A stretch of DNA of 64,000 nt from Streptomyces sp. NRRL B-3428 (GCA_000721375.1 JOGW01000019.1:124001-188000); one strand, 5' to 3'; positions 44,482 to 53,764 are shown, numbered from the stretch's first letter. The notes: a model not told the origin generated them from the letters alone. Program-made: numbers and translations.

Positions 44482-46119
44482 ATGACTGCCACTCTCGTCG
44501 CCAAAGATCTCGCCGCCGGACATGGTGAGCGCGCCCTCTTCGCCGGTCTCGACCTGGTCGTCGCCCCAGGCGACGTGCTCGGACTCGTCGGCGCAAACGG
44601 GGCGGGGAAGTCCACGCTCCTGAAGCTGCTCGCCTCGGTGAACACTCCCGAGCACGGCGCGGTACGGCTCAGCCCGCCCTCCGCCGCCGTCGGCTACCTG
44701 CCGCAGGAGCCCGAGCGGCGGCCCGGCGAGACCGTGCAGGAGTTCCTCGCCCGCAGGACCGGAGTCGCCGCCGCGCAGGCCACGCTCGACGCGGCCACGC
44801 AGGGCCTGGTCGACGGGGCACCCGGCGCGGACGACGCGTACTCGGACGCCCTCGACCGCTGGCTGAACCTCGGCGGCGCCGATCTGGAGGAGCGGGCCGA
44901 GGAGGTCGCTTCGAGCCTCGGACTCACCATCGGGCTCCACCAGGAGATGACCTCGCTCTCCGGTGGCCAGGCCGCCCGCGCGGGTCTGGCCTCGCTGCTG
45001 CTCAGCCGTTACGACATCTTCCTGCTCGACGAGCCCACCAACGACCTGGACCTGGACGGCCTCGAGCGCCTGGAGGCCTTCGTCACCGGGCTGCGCGCCG
45101 GCACCGTACTGGTCAGCCACGACCGCGAGTTCCTCACCCGCACCGTCACCGGCGTACTCGAACTGGACCTGCCGCAGCAGCGCGTCAACCACTTCGGCGG
45201 TGGCTACGCCTCGTACCTGGAGGAGCGCGAGCGCGCCCGGCGGCACGCGCGCGAGGAGTACGAGGAGTACGCCGACACCGTCTCCGGCCTGGAGGCGCGG
45301 GCGCGGATGCAGCGGGGCTGGATGGAGAAGGGCGTCGCCAACGCCCGTCGCAAGGCGGGCGACAACGACAAGCTCGGCAAGGCGTTCCGTGCCGAGTCCA
45401 CCGAGAAGCAGGCCGCCAAGGCCCGCCAGACCCAGCGGCTGATCGAACGGCTCGACGTCGTCGACGAGCCGCGCAAGGAGTGGGAGCTGCGGATGGAGAT
45501 CGCCGCCGCGCCGCGCTCCGGTGCGGTGGTGGCGACGCTGCGCGGGGCCGAAGTCGCGCGCGGGGACTTCCGTTTCGGTCCGGTGGATCTGCAGATCGAC
45601 TGGGCGGACCGGGTGGCCATCACCGGCGCCAACGGCTCCGGCAAGTCGACTCTTCTGGCCGCGCTGCTCGGCAGGCTGCCCTTGGACGCCGGGCACGCCT
45701 CGCTCGGCTCCGGGGTGGTGGTCGGCGAGGTCGACCAGGCGCGAGCGCTGTTCTACGGCGATGTACCGCTGCTCGAGGCCTTCGGCGCGGCGGTGCCGGA
45801 GATGGCCCCGGCGGATGTGCGGACGCTGCTCGCGAAGTTCGGCCTGAAGGCGGCGCATGTCCTGCGCCCGGCCGCGACCCTCTCGCCGGGCGAGCGCACC
45901 AGGGCCGCGCTGGCCCTGCTCCAGGGCCGGGGCGTGAACCTCTTGGTGCTCGACGAGCCGACCAACCATCTGGACCTGGCCGCGATCGAGCAGCTGGAGT
46001 CCGCGCTGGCCTCGTACACCGGGACGCTGCTGCTCGTCACGCACGACCGCCGGATGCTGGAGGCCGTGGCCACGACCCGGCGTATCGAGGTCGCGGACGG
46101 GCGGGTCAGCGAGAGCTGA
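44482..46119 (+). CDS. ABC-F family ATPase
   Basis: 545 residues with two ABC domains and no membrane helices. First cassette: Walker A GANGAGKST, signature LSGGQAARAGLA, Walker B IFLLDEPTNDLD. Second cassette: GANGSGKST, LSPGERTRAALA, LLVLDEPTNHLD. The interdomain linker (about 255-355) is long, charged and helical (KGVANARRKAGDNDKLG). ABC-F proteins bind the ribosomal E-site; some confer antibiotic resistance, others tune translation, and no specificity can be read here. The ATG at 44482 follows AGGATCAGG. Confidence 0.9.
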   Translation: MTATLVAKDLAAGHGERALFAGLDLVVAPGDVLGLVGANGAGKSTLLKLLASVNTPEHGAVRLSPPSAAVGYLPQEPERRPGETVQEFLARRTGVAAAQATLDAATQGLVDGAPGADDAYSDALDRWLNLGGADLEERAEEVASSLGLTIGLHQEMTSLSGGQAARAGLASLLLSRYDIFLLDEPTNDLDLDGLERLEAFVTGLRAGTVLVSHDREFLTRTVTGVLELDLPQQRVNHFGGGYASYLEERERARRHAREEYEEYADTVSGLEARARMQRGWMEKGVANARRKAGDNDKLGKAFRAESTEKQAAKARQTQRLIERLDVVDEPRKEWELRMEIAAAPRSGAVVATLRGAEVARGDFRFGPVDLQIDWADRVAITGANGSGKSTLLAALLGRLPLDAGHASLGSGVVVGEVDQARALFYGDVPLLEAFGAAVPEMAPADVRTLLAKFGLKAAHVLRPAATLSPGERTRAALALLQGRGVNLLVLDEPTNHLDLAAIEQLESALASYTGTLLLVTHDRRMLEAVATTRRIEVADGRVSES

Positions 46120-46174
46120 GGCTCCGCCCGTCGGCCTCCTTGTCGGTCGATGGCCGTCGACGGCCGGTCGAGCG

Positions 46175-46609
46175 TCAGTCGAGGCAGAACTCGTTGCCCT
46201 CGATGTCCTGCATCGTGATGCACGACTCGTTGACGGCGTCGGCGCGCTGCGTCAGCACGTGCTTCGCGCCGAGCGCCATCAGACGTGCGCATTCGGCTTC
46301 GAGCACGGCCAGGCGCTCATCGCCGACGAGGCCGGTGCCGACGCGGACATCGAGGTGCACCCGGTTCTTGACGGCTTTGCCCTCAGGGACGCGCTGGAAG
46401 AACAGTCGCGGGCCTTCCCCCGTGGGGTCCTGGCAGGCGAACCACGCGCCGCGCTCCTCGGGCGGCTGCGCGGCGTGGTACTCGTCCCAGGAGGCGAACT
46501 CCTTGGGCGGCGAGGGCACTTCGTATCCGAGAATCTCGCACCAGAAGCGGGCGACGCGCTCGGGATCGGCACAGTCGAAGGTGACCTGGAACTTCTTGAT
46601 CGCTGGCAT
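46175..46609 (-). CDS. VOC-superfamily (glyoxalase-like) protein
   Basis: 144 residues of the glyoxalase-like VOC type, with VTFDCADPERVARFWCEILGYEV at the start and GPRLFFQRVPEGKAVKNRVHLDV in the middle. Such proteins commonly bind or modify small molecules; the substrate is unknown. The internal ATG (46609) begins the conserved KKFQVTFDC strand; the extra upstream residues lack support. Confidence 0.85.
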   Translation of the reverse strand: MPAIKKFQVTFDCADPERVARFWCEILGYEVPSPPKEFASWDEYHAAQPPEERGAWFACQDPTGEGPRLFFQRVPEGKAVKNRVHLDVRVGTGLVGDERLAVLEAECARLMALGAKHVLTQRADAVNESCITMQDIEGNEFCLD

Positions 46610-46681
46610 CCGCGCACCATAAGAGCGAGTTCGGTCCCTCGGCAAGCGAGTTGCACGCGGCGCGTTCCGCAGCAGCGGTGC

Positions 46682-47171
46682 TCAGAGCTGCGTCAGGATC
46701 CGCGGGCCGTCGTGGGTGATCGCCACCGTGTGCTCGGCGTGTGCGGCGCGGCTGCCGTCCACGGAGCGCAGAGTCCAGCCGTCGCGGTCCTCGTAATAGC
46801 GGTCCGTGCCACCGCCGATCAGCATCGGCTCGATCGCGAGGACCATGCCGTGCTTGAGCGGCATCCCGCGTCCCGGACGGCCCTCGTTCGGTAGGGAGGG
46901 ATCCTCGTGCATCTGCCGGCCGATGCCATGACCGCCGAAGCCCTCCGGGATGCCGTAGCCGGCGGCCCGGCAGACCTTGCCGATCGCGTGGGCGATATCG
47001 CCGATGCGGTTGCCGACGGTGGCCGCCGCGATCCCCGCGTCGAGCGCGGCGAAGGCCGTCTCCACCAGCCTGGTGTCAGCGGGTCGCGGGGTGCCGACGA
47101 TGAAGCTGATCGCCGAGTCGCCCGCCCAGCCGTCGAGCTTGGCGCCGAAGTCGGCCGTGGTGACGGACTGA
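46682..47171 (-). pseudogene. map: Truncated methionine aminopeptidase (N-terminus missing)
   Basis: The reading frame encodes the C-terminal ~165 residues of a type I methionine aminopeptidase. Homology starts abruptly at [20 protein letters not shown], which keeps the five metal ligands (Asp in DFG, Asp in GDSA, His in [10 protein letters not shown], Glu in AIEPM, Glu in AEHTVAI), but the first ~90 residues are gone, including the substrate-binding His. The break coincides with the stop of the NmrA-like gene (47172-47174), so a deletion or rearrangement joined the two. A working map gene must exist elsewhere. Confidence 0.82.
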
Positions 47172-47816
47172 TCAGGCCGAGACCGCAAGCTGCACCCCGT
47201 GGTGCGCGGGCCGCTCCAGTTCGTCGAGCAGCGCGAGCGCCAGATCCGCGTGCGCGATACGGCCCTCTCCCTCGATCACCGTGCCGACCGCCGTGCGGTA
47301 CGAGCCCGTGACCGGCGCCTCGGCGTTCAGGTCCATCGGGGGCACGACCATCAACCAGTCGAGCCCGTCCGCCTGTTCGCGCAACAGGTCGAACTCGGCC
47401 GCATGCCCCTGTGAGAACAGCCGGTACGCCTCGGGGAACGCCGGATCGTCCATGATCCGCACTCCCGGCGCGGTCTCCAGGGTCGATGCGATACCGAGGA
47501 CGACCAGCCGTTCCACCCCCGCCTTGCCGAGACCCGTGACCAGCGCGTGGGCCGCCGCCGTGAAGTACTCCTCGGACGGCATGTCGAGGCGGGCCGACGC
47601 GTTGAGCGCCCCGTCGTGGCCCGCCGCGACGGCAGCCACCCGCGCGGCATCGGTGGCGTCGCCCCGTACGACCGTGACCTGCTCCGCACTCCCGAGCTCC
47701 GGGTACTTCGCCGGGTCCCGCACCACCGCCGTGACGCGGTGACCCCGGCGCGCCGCCTCCGCCACCGCGGCGCTGCCGACCCGGCCACCGGCACCGAAAA
47801 TCACGAACCTGCTCAT
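47172..47816 (-). CDS. NmrA-like NAD(P)-binding oxidoreductase
   Basis: 214 residues. The N-terminal motif [18 protein letters not shown] binds NAD(P) and is followed by VVRGDATD; the fold is atypical SDR without the YxxxK pair. These proteins are typically flavin-reductase or quinone-related and are often divergent from HxlR regulators, as here. The 3' end abuts the map fragment, so the last residues may have been altered by the rearrangement, although the C-terminus looks normal. Confidence 0.85.
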   Translation of the reverse strand: MSRFVIFGAGGRVGSAAVAEAARRGHRVTAVVRDPAKYPELGSAEQVTVVRGDATDAARVAAVAAGHDGALNASARLDMPSEEYFTAAAHALVTGLGKAGVERLVVLGIASTLETAPGVRIMDDPAFPEAYRLFSQGHAAEFDLLREQADGLDWLMVVPPMDLNAEAPVTGSYRTAVGTVIEGEGRIAHADLALALLDELERPAHHGVQLAVSA

Positions 47817-47907
47817 CCGAACCCCCTGGGTCTGTGTGCTGACGAGCCGACCGTAGAGGGCGTATATCCGGTTACTTCAAGGGAACCGGCCCTCGTACCC
47901 TGCACCC

Positions 47908-48264
47908 ATGACCCCTGACGAGCCGCTGAGCGCCGACATGTTCGACGCCGACTGCGGGCACCGGCTGCCGTTCCGCTTCGGCGACAAGTGGAGCGCCATG
48001 GTCATGCGCTGCCTCGAAGGCGGGCCGCGCCGCTTCACCGAGCTCAAGGTGCCGCTGCACCGCGTCTCCCCGAAGGTGCTCACCGAGACGCTGCGCGCGA
48101 TGGAACGCGACGGCTGGGTCAGCCGCACCGCGTACGACGAGAACCCGCCGCGCGTCGAGTACGGGCTGACCGCGCTCGGCCGCTCCCTGCTCGCCCCGCT
48201 CGACCACGTGTGCGCCTGGACGCGCGAGCACCAGGGGCAGATCATCGGGGCGCGGCGGGAGTAG
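47908..48264 (+). CDS. HxlR-family transcriptional regulator
   Basis: 118 residues. Winged-helix HxlR fold: CGHRLPFRFGDKWSAMVMRCL followed by GPRRFTELK and the recognition segment VSPKVLTETLRAMERDGWVSR. A cysteine lies at about residue 17, the usual redox-sensing position. It is divergent from the NmrA-like gene and probably represses it in response to electrophiles or oxidants. Confidence 0.9.
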   Translation: MTPDEPLSADMFDADCGHRLPFRFGDKWSAMVMRCLEGGPRRFTELKVPLHRVSPKVLTETLRAMERDGWVSRTAYDENPPRVEYGLTALGRSLLAPLDHVCAWTREHQGQIIGARRE

Positions 48265-48345
48265 GAGCGGCAGGAGTAGGCGTCGCAGTAGGAGTACGCG
48301 CAGTAGGAGTACGCGCAGCAGGAGTACGCGCAGGGGGAGTAACAG
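48261..48345 (+). repeat. 15-bp tandem repeat downstream of the HxlR gene
   Basis: Units of the form GTAGGAGTACGCGCA are repeated, with two exact copies, one variant GCAGGAGTACGCGCA and diverged flanks. The block starts at the HxlR stop codon and precedes the alginate-lyase-like gene. Confidence 0.85.
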
Positions 48346-48383
48346 ATCCTGCGCCGCACGCCGCCCGGGTTCACGCTGCCCGT

Positions 48384-49565
48384 ATGGCCCGTCCCTCGGC
48401 TCTTGTGCGCGGCGTGCTCGCCGCGGTCCTGCTGCCCGCCCTCGTCTCCACCGCCCCCGCGCCCCGTCCGCTGACGCATCCCGGTGCGTTCCTCGACCGG
48501 GCCAGGCTCGATTTCGTCCGGTCGCGGGTGCGCGCCGGCGCCGAGCCGTACGCCTCGGCCTTCGACGCGATGCGCGCCAGCCGCTACGCCTCGGTCTGGT
48601 ACTTCGTCCAGCCGCAGACCGATGTGTCCTGCCCGCCCGGCGACCGGCCGGGCCACGGCTGTGTGCAGGAGCGCGAGGACGCGATCGCCGCTTACACCCA
48701 TGCCCTGATGTGGGCCGTCACCCGTGAACCGGCCCACGCCCGCAAGGCGCTGGAGATCATGGACCTGTGGTCGGGGACCCTGCGCGGCCACAGCGGAGGC
48801 AACTCCGGTCTGCAGGCCGCCTGGGCCGGTTCGATGTGGGCACGGGCCGGCGAGATCATGCGCTACGTCTACGACGGCTGGCCGGCCGAGAGCGTGACCC
48901 GTTTCGACCGGATGCTGCGCGAGGTGTATCTGCCGCAGGTCGCGGGCGGCTCGCTCGGCCGCAACGGCAACTGGGACCTTGTGATGGCCGACGCGGCCGC
49001 GAGCATCGGCGTCTTCCTCGACGACCGGGGCGTCTTCGAGCGGGCCGTCGCGCGGGCGCGCCAGCGCGTGCCGGCGTACTTCTATCTGCGCTCCGACGGG
49101 CCCCGCCCGAAGAGCCCGCCGGGCGGACTGGTGGAGAGCCGCGGGGAGTTGACCCGCTACTGGTTCGGCCAGCGCAGGTTCGTCGACGGACTCGCCCAGG
49201 AGACCTGCCGCAACTTCGAGCATGTCGGCTACGCGATCGCCGCCACCGCCCATGTGGCGGAGACGGCCCGCGTGCAGGGCGTCGACCTGTACAAGGACGT
49301 GGCCGAACGGCTGCGAGCCGCCCTGGAGTTGCACGCCCAGTACCAGGTCAGCGAGGCGGAGGCCGGGCCCGAGTGGCTCTGCGACGGGCATCTGACGCTC
49401 ACCATGGGGCCGGATCTGGAGGCCGCGCTCAACCACCTCCAGAACCGGCTCGGGATGCGGCTGCCGCACGCACGCCGCATGGCGGGAGAGATGCGGCCGG
49501 CGGGGACGGACAACCTGTTCGTGGCCTGGGAGACGCTGACGCACGGCGGGGAGCCGGTCACATGA
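48384..49565 (+). CDS. Secreted alginate-lyase-family protein (copy 1)
   Basis: 393 residues. A Sec signal (about 1-25, ending STA) precedes an alpha/alpha toroid of the alginate lyase (PL5-like) superfamily: GNSGLQAAWAGSMWARAGE, NGNWDLVMADAA, RVPAYFYLRSDGPRP and CRNFEHVGYAIAA carry the conserved Trp, Asn, His and Tyr expected in the active site. The product may be a lyase on uronate polymers; many homologues are only predicted. Start ATG at 48384. It overlaps the next gene by four bases. Confidence 0.82.
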   Translation: MARPSALVRGVLAAVLLPALVSTAPAPRPLTHPGAFLDRARLDFVRSRVRAGAEPYASAFDAMRASRYASVWYFVQPQTDVSCPPGDRPGHGCVQEREDAIAAYTHALMWAVTREPAHARKALEIMDLWSGTLRGHSGGNSGLQAAWAGSMWARAGEIMRYVYDGWPAESVTRFDRMLREVYLPQVAGGSLGRNGNWDLVMADAAASIGVFLDDRGVFERAVARARQRVPAYFYLRSDGPRPKSPPGGLVESRGELTRYWFGQRRFVDGLAQETCRNFEHVGYAIAATAHVAETARVQGVDLYKDVAERLRAALELHAQYQVSEAEAGPEWLCDGHLTLTMGPDLEAALNHLQNRLGMRLPHARRMAGEMRPAGTDNLFVAWETLTHGGEPVT

Positions 49566-50791
49566 GGCGCGGCATCAGTCCCTTCGTTCCGTTCGTGCTG
49601 GTGGCGGGCCTGGTGGCGGGCCTGGTGGCGGCGGCCCCGCCACCTCCGCCGCCCGCCGACGTCCGTTCCGGCTTCCAGCACCCCGGAGTGCTGCTCGACC
49701 TGCGGCAGATCGACGCCCTGCGGCGCGCTGTCGCGGCCGGCCGCGAGCCTCAGGCCTCCGCGTACCGCCGGATGAAGGAGAGCCGTTACGCGGCCGACGA
49801 CTACACGCCCCACCCGTACGAGATCGTGGCCTGCGCGCCGTACGAGAAGCCGCCGGCCTGCACCGCCGAACGCGAGGACGCCATCGCCGCGTACACCCAG
49901 GCGCTGCTGTGGACCGTCACCCGCGACCCCGCGCACGCCCGTCGCGCCGTGCGCATCATGGACTCCTGGTCCGCTGTCCTCGTCGATCACACCGAGGGCA
50001 ACTCCGCGCTCCAGGCCGCCTGGGCGGGCTCCACCTGGGCGCGCGCCGCCGAGCTGGTGCGGTACTCCTACGAGGGCTGGCCCGCGGCGGACATCGACCG
50101 CTTCGGCCGGATGCTGCGCCACGCGTACCTCGGTGAGTACGCCGAGGAGGTGGCCGACTACAACGGCAACTGGGATCTGGCGATGACCGACGCCGCCATC
50201 GCCATCGCCGTCTTCCTCGACGACCGCAAGGTCTTCGACCAGGCCGTACGCCGCTTCCGCGCCCGCGTGCCCGCGTACTTCTATCTGCGCTCCGACGGTC
50301 CGCTGCCGGTGGCGCCGCCCGGCGGGAAGGCCGATACGCCCGAGGAGATCAGGGAGTTCTGGTTCGGGCAGCGCACCTTCGTCGACGGCATCGCACAGGA
50401 GTCCTGCCGCAACTTCATGCACGTCGGCTACGCGCTCGCCGCGTCCGCGCACATCGCCGAGACCGCACGTCTGCAGGGTGTGGACCTTTATGGAGAGGTA
50501 CGCGAACGGCTGCGCGCCACCGTCGAGTTCCACGCCCGCCACCAGCTCGGCGAGCCCATGCCCAAGGCGCTGTGCGGAGGCAGGCCGGAGCTCACCATGG
50601 GGCCCGATCTGGAGGTCGTGCTGCAGGGGCTCGGTGCCTCGATGCCGTACGGCAGGAAGCTCGCGGCCTCGATGCGGCCGGCCGGTACCGACGACCTGTT
50701 CGTGGCCTGGGAGACGTTGACGCACGGCGCGGACCTGGAGGGCTGCGGGGATACGGATAGGGTCGCCTGTCATGACCAGCGACGCCCTTGA
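49562..50791 (+). CDS. Secreted alginate-lyase-family protein (copy 2)
   Basis: 409 residues. Signal-like hydrophobic N-terminus (FVPFVLVAGLVAGLVAAAP), then the same architecture as the preceding gene: NSALQAAWAGSTWARAAE, NGNWDLAMTDAA, RVPAYFYLRSDGPLP and CRNFMHVGYALAASA. It starts in the stop of copy 1 (ATGA). The pair is a tandem duplication that has diverged, with different N- and C-termini; copy 2 ends with an extra cysteine-containing tail overlapping the following gene. Confidence 0.82.
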   Translation: MRRGISPFVPFVLVAGLVAGLVAAAPPPPPPADVRSGFQHPGVLLDLRQIDALRRAVAAGREPQASAYRRMKESRYAADDYTPHPYEIVACAPYEKPPACTAEREDAIAAYTQALLWTVTRDPAHARRAVRIMDSWSAVLVDHTEGNSALQAAWAGSTWARAAELVRYSYEGWPAADIDRFGRMLRHAYLGEYAEEVADYNGNWDLAMTDAAIAIAVFLDDRKVFDQAVRRFRARVPAYFYLRSDGPLPVAPPGGKADTPEEIREFWFGQRTFVDGIAQESCRNFMHVGYALAASAHIAETARLQGVDLYGEVRERLRATVEFHARHQLGEPMPKALCGGRPELTMGPDLEVVLQGLGASMPYGRKLAASMRPAGTDDLFVAWETLTHGADLEGCGDTDRVACHDQRRP

Positions 50792-51170
50792 GGCCCTCGG
50801 CCGCTCCCGATACATCTCGCTCACCACGTACCGCAAGGACGGCACGCCGGTCTCCACACCGGTCTGGGTCGTCAGCGACGGCACGCTTCTGTACGTGTGG
50901 ACCAAGACCGACACGTGGAAGGTGAAGCGGCTGCGGCGCGACAAGCGCGTGGTGGTCACCGCGTGCGATCTGCGCGGGCGGGTGGCCGAGGGCGCGGTGA
51001 GCGTCGAAGGGACCGCGACGCTGCTGGAGCAGAGCGAGATGGCGAAGGTACGACGGCTGCTGTCGCGCAAGTACAAGTGGCAGTACTGGATGCTCGACTA
51101 TCCGGCGCTGATCGCCCGGCTCGGCAAGCGTCCGCACACCGGCATCGCCATCCGTCCCGAGCAGGCCTGA
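50772..51170 (+). CDS. PPOX-class F420-dependent oxidoreductase (small)
   Basis: 132 residues of the split-barrel PPOX/FDOR fold: RSRYISLTTYRKDGTPVSTPVW at the start and a KTDTWKVKRLRRDKRVVVTACD segment typical of F420-binding members. Its ATG lies inside the preceding gene's coding sequence (20-nt overlap), suggesting coupling. Reduces an unknown substrate with F420H2. Confidence 0.85.
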   Translation: MTSDALEALGRSRYISLTTYRKDGTPVSTPVWVVSDGTLLYVWTKTDTWKVKRLRRDKRVVVTACDLRGRVAEGAVSVEGTATLLEQSEMAKVRRLLSRKYKWQYWMLDYPALIARLGKRPHTGIAIRPEQA

Positions 51171-51191
51171 CGGGCGCTCGGGACGGGATCC

Positions 51192-51231
51192 GCACGAGGG
51201 ACGCCGGTCTCCCGCCGGAGGGCTCTCGTGC
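51192..51231 (+). terminator. Hairpin after the PPOX gene
   Basis: GCACGAG pairs with CTCGTGC around a GC-rich interior that can itself fold (GCCGG and CCGGC-type segments). No T-run. Confidence 0.5.
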
Positions 51232-51358
51232 CCACATACGAAAACTGCGCGTAGCCGCCCCGTAACGCGCAAGGTGTGGAATGCTGCCGGACACGCACGG
51301 ACCGGAAGGGTCCAGTCAGAGCCTGCTCGGCAGTAGCAGGCTCTTAGGTGGGGGACAC

Positions 51359-52654
51359 ATGGCGGCGGGGCAATACGCGGACCCTGCGCGGGAGTTCGCG
51401 GAGTATCTGAGAGGCCTGGTCGGACGCATCGACCAGGACGGTGGCTGGTGCGGAGTCTTCCTGCGGCGCGACCCCGACGGCATGCGGGCCTGTCTGCAGG
51501 GGCGCGAGGCGCCGCCGTGGGATGTGGTCGAAGCGCTGCTCAACGACCTCGCCGCGGCATACGGACGCGATCCGGCCGCCCAGGAACTGGAGCACGCCCG
51601 CGCCCTGCACCATCGTCTGCTGCGCCACGTCGACACCCGGCCGGGCTCGCGCGAGCGGCTCGGTGAGCGGCTCGACCTGATGCTCAAGGAGCAGCGGTAC
51701 GCGGCCGAACGGCAGGCGGAACTGGGCGAGTTGCTGCAGACCGCATCCCCCTTCGAGGCCGAGCGGCTGCGGCTCGATCTCGCCTGGGCGCAGGACGACC
51801 ACGAGCGGGCCACCATGCGCGTGGCGGAGCTCCGTGGGCGTCTGCGGCAGGTGGCGGGTCCGGCCAGGCCCGAACCCCGTTTCGTACCACCGGACATGGA
51901 GCATCCCTTCGTGCCGAGGCAGGGTGGCGGAGCGCGCGCCGCGCAGGAGCCGGCCGTCGCAGACGAGCCGTCCTCGTCCCGCCGGTTCCCGCGCAGAGGC
52001 GCGCGGTACGCGCCGGGCGGCGGCGACGCGGGGGTGGTCCCGCCCACCGCGGTATCCTCCACGCCGCGAGGAGCCCGCTACGCGCCCGCACCCGAACCGA
52101 CCGCGCCGCCCGGCACCGCGCCGGGGCCCGATGCGATGTCCACCGTGGCGACCGTCGCCACACTGATTTCGCTGCGCGGCCAGGGGCGCACCGGCGAGGC
52201 CCATGTGCTGCTGTGCGAGGCGGCCCGTCGCCCGCCCGAGCAACTGCCGCTGCTCGGCAACGAGTTGCAGCGCGCCGGACTCGGCGCCGACTGGGCCACC
52301 CTGCTGTGGGAGGCCGCCTCGCTGCCGCCCGCCGACCTCGTCGCCGTCGCCGAATCGCTCGCGGCGGCCGGCCGCTCGGAGGACTCGGGGCGGCTGCTGC
52401 GCCAGGGCGTCGGCAGACCCGCGAACGAGATCGGAGAGGCCGCCCTGGTCATGGCCGACGCGGGCCGCCGAGTGCAGGCGGAGGTGCTCTTGGAGGCCTT
52501 CCTTCGTGTACGGACGCCCGAGGAGGCCGCGCGGATCGTCGCCGCGGACCCGGACCGGCTGATCCCGCCGCTGCTCAAGGCGGCGGCCGCGGTCTCGGGG
52601 GACTGCCGGCGAGATCTGTCGCATGCGCTGCGGGTGGCGGGGTTCAGGGTGTAG
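51359..52654 (+). CDS. Uncharacterised actinobacterial protein with N-terminal HTH-like region
   Basis: 431 residues from the ATG at 51359 (preceded by GGTGGGGG). The first ~75 residues, with FAEYLRGLVGRIDQDGGW and the later DVVEALLNDLAAAYGR, resemble the regulatory N-termini of Streptomyces XRE-like proteins. A coiled-coil segment follows (RLDLMLKEQRYAAERQAELG), then a Pro/Arg-rich linker with two RGARYAP repeats, and a helical-repeat C-terminus (LLGNELQRAGLGADWATLLW). Probably a cytoplasmic signalling or regulatory protein; function unknown. Confidence 0.65.
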   Translation: MAAGQYADPAREFAEYLRGLVGRIDQDGGWCGVFLRRDPDGMRACLQGREAPPWDVVEALLNDLAAAYGRDPAAQELEHARALHHRLLRHVDTRPGSRERLGERLDLMLKEQRYAAERQAELGELLQTASPFEAERLRLDLAWAQDDHERATMRVAELRGRLRQVAGPARPEPRFVPPDMEHPFVPRQGGGARAAQEPAVADEPSSSRRFPRRGARYAPGGGDAGVVPPTAVSSTPRGARYAPAPEPTAPPGTAPGPDAMSTVATVATLISLRGQGRTGEAHVLLCEAARRPPEQLPLLGNELQRAGLGADWATLLWEAASLPPADLVAVAESLAAAGRSEDSGRLLRQGVGRPANEIGEAALVMADAGRRVQAEVLLEAFLRVRTPEEAARIVAADPDRLIPPLLKAAAAVSGDCRRDLSHALRVAGFRV

Positions 52655-52921
52655 GGCCTCGGGTGTCTCGGCTTGCCGCGGTTGCCTTGGTCGCCTTGGG
52701 TTGCCACCGGGTGCCGGTGGTTGCCGCTGGTTGCCTCGCGGTCGAAGTCTCACCCGTACGAGTAGGAATCGCGACCGGCGCCGCGGGCTTGCGGCAGGCG
52801 GTCTTGCCCCGCACCAGCCGTGGTCGTACGTTCATGGCTCCACGGCCCACGTCTACGGGCGTAGAGCCCCGCTCGGCGCGGGGTGAGGTCGACAGCGAGC
52901 GTCTCGTCGAAGGAGCAGCTC
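52655..52921 (+). other. Intergenic region with TTGCC-rich repeats
   Basis: The first part holds seven or so GGTTGCC-type copies at irregular spacing. The second part carries a perfect palindrome TCTACG-GG-CGTAGA (52852-52865) and a short CCCCGC/GCGGGG hairpin, 57 and 40 nt before the next start. The ribosome site AAGGAG is just upstream of 52922. Confidence 0.6.
52852..52865 (+). promoter_or_regulatory. Perfect palindrome upstream of the pyrimidine-catabolism operon
   Basis: TCTACGGGCGTAGA is a perfect 14-bp palindrome with a two-base centre, located in the leader of the ureidopropionase-type gene; candidate operator. Confidence 0.4.
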
Positions 52922-53764
52922 ATGGCCACCGTCGTACGCGCCGCACTCGTCCAGGCGACCTGGACAGGCGACACCGAATCCATGATCGCCAAACACGAGG
53001 AGCACGCCCGCGAGGCGGCCCGTCAGGGTGCACAGGTGATCGGCTTCCAGGAGGTCTTCAACGCGCCGTACTTCTGCCAGGTGCAGGAGCCGGAGCACTA
53101 CCGCTGGGCCGAGGCGGTGCCCGACGGGCCCACCGTGCGCCGGATGCAGGAGCTCGCGCGGGAGACCGGGATGGTCATCGTCGTCCCCGTCTTCGAGGTC
53201 GAACAGGCCGGCTTCTACTTCAACACAGCGGCCGTGATCGACGCCGACGGCACGTATCTCGGCAAGTACCGCAAGCACCACATCCCGCAGGTGAAGGGCT
53301 TCTGGGAGAAGTACTACTTCAAGCCGGGGAACATGGGCTGGCCCGTCTTCGAGACGGCCGTCGGGAAGATCGGCGTCTATATCTGCTACGACCGGCACTT
53401 CCCGGAAGGATGGCGTCAACTCGGCCTGAACGGCGCCCAGCTGGTGTACAACCCCTCCGCCACCTCGCGCGGTCTGTCCGCCTACCTCTGGCAGCTGGAA
53501 CAGCCCGCGGCCGCCGTCGCCAACGAGTACTTCATCGCGGCGATCAACCGGGTCGGCCAGGAGGAGTACGGCGACAACGACTTCTACGGGACCTCGTACT
53601 TCGTCGACCCGCGCGGGCAGTTCGTCGGTGAGACCGCGAGCGACAAGGCCGAGGAACTGGTCGTACGGGATCTGGACTTCGGTCTGATCGAGGAAGTACG
53701 CAATCAGTGGGCGTTCTACCGCGACCGCCGTCCCGACGCGTACGAAGGGCTGGTGCAGCCGTGA
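52922..53764 (+). CDS. Nitrilase-superfamily N-carbamoyl-beta-alanine amidohydrolase-like enzyme
   Basis: 280 residues. The catalytic triad residues are visible: Glu in IGFQEVFNAPYF, Lys in KYRKHHIPQ and Cys in GVYICYDRHFPEGW. The GFWEKYYFKPGNMGW segment is characteristic of beta-ureidopropionases. ATG at 52922 follows AAGGAG. The stop overlaps the start of the next gene (GTGA). With the aminotransferase and hydantoinase it forms the reductive pyrimidine-degradation module. Confidence 0.9.
   Translation: MATVVRAALVQATWTGDTESMIAKHEEHAREAARQGAQVIGFQEVFNAPYFCQVQEPEHYRWAEAVPDGPTVRRMQELARETGMVIVVPVFEVEQAGFYFNTAAVIDADGTYLGKYRKHHIPQVKGFWEKYYFKPGNMGWPVFETAVGKIGVYICYDRHFPEGWRQLGLNGAQLVYNPSATSRGLSAYLWQLEQPAAAVANEYFIAAINRVGQEEYGDNDFYGTSYFVDPRGQFVGETASDKAEELVVRDLDFGLIEEVRNQWAFYRDRRPDAYEGLVQP

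Noticed and set aside
44482..46119. Calling the ABC-F protein an antibiotic resistance determinant
   Set aside because: The ABC-F linker cannot be assigned to a resistance subfamily by eye; many housekeeping ABC-F proteins share these features.
51171..51240. Possible tRNA downstream of the PPOX gene, from the GIRTRD-like translation
   Set aside because: No T-loop GTTCGA-type sequence or acceptor stem closes; the segment is better explained by a hairpin.
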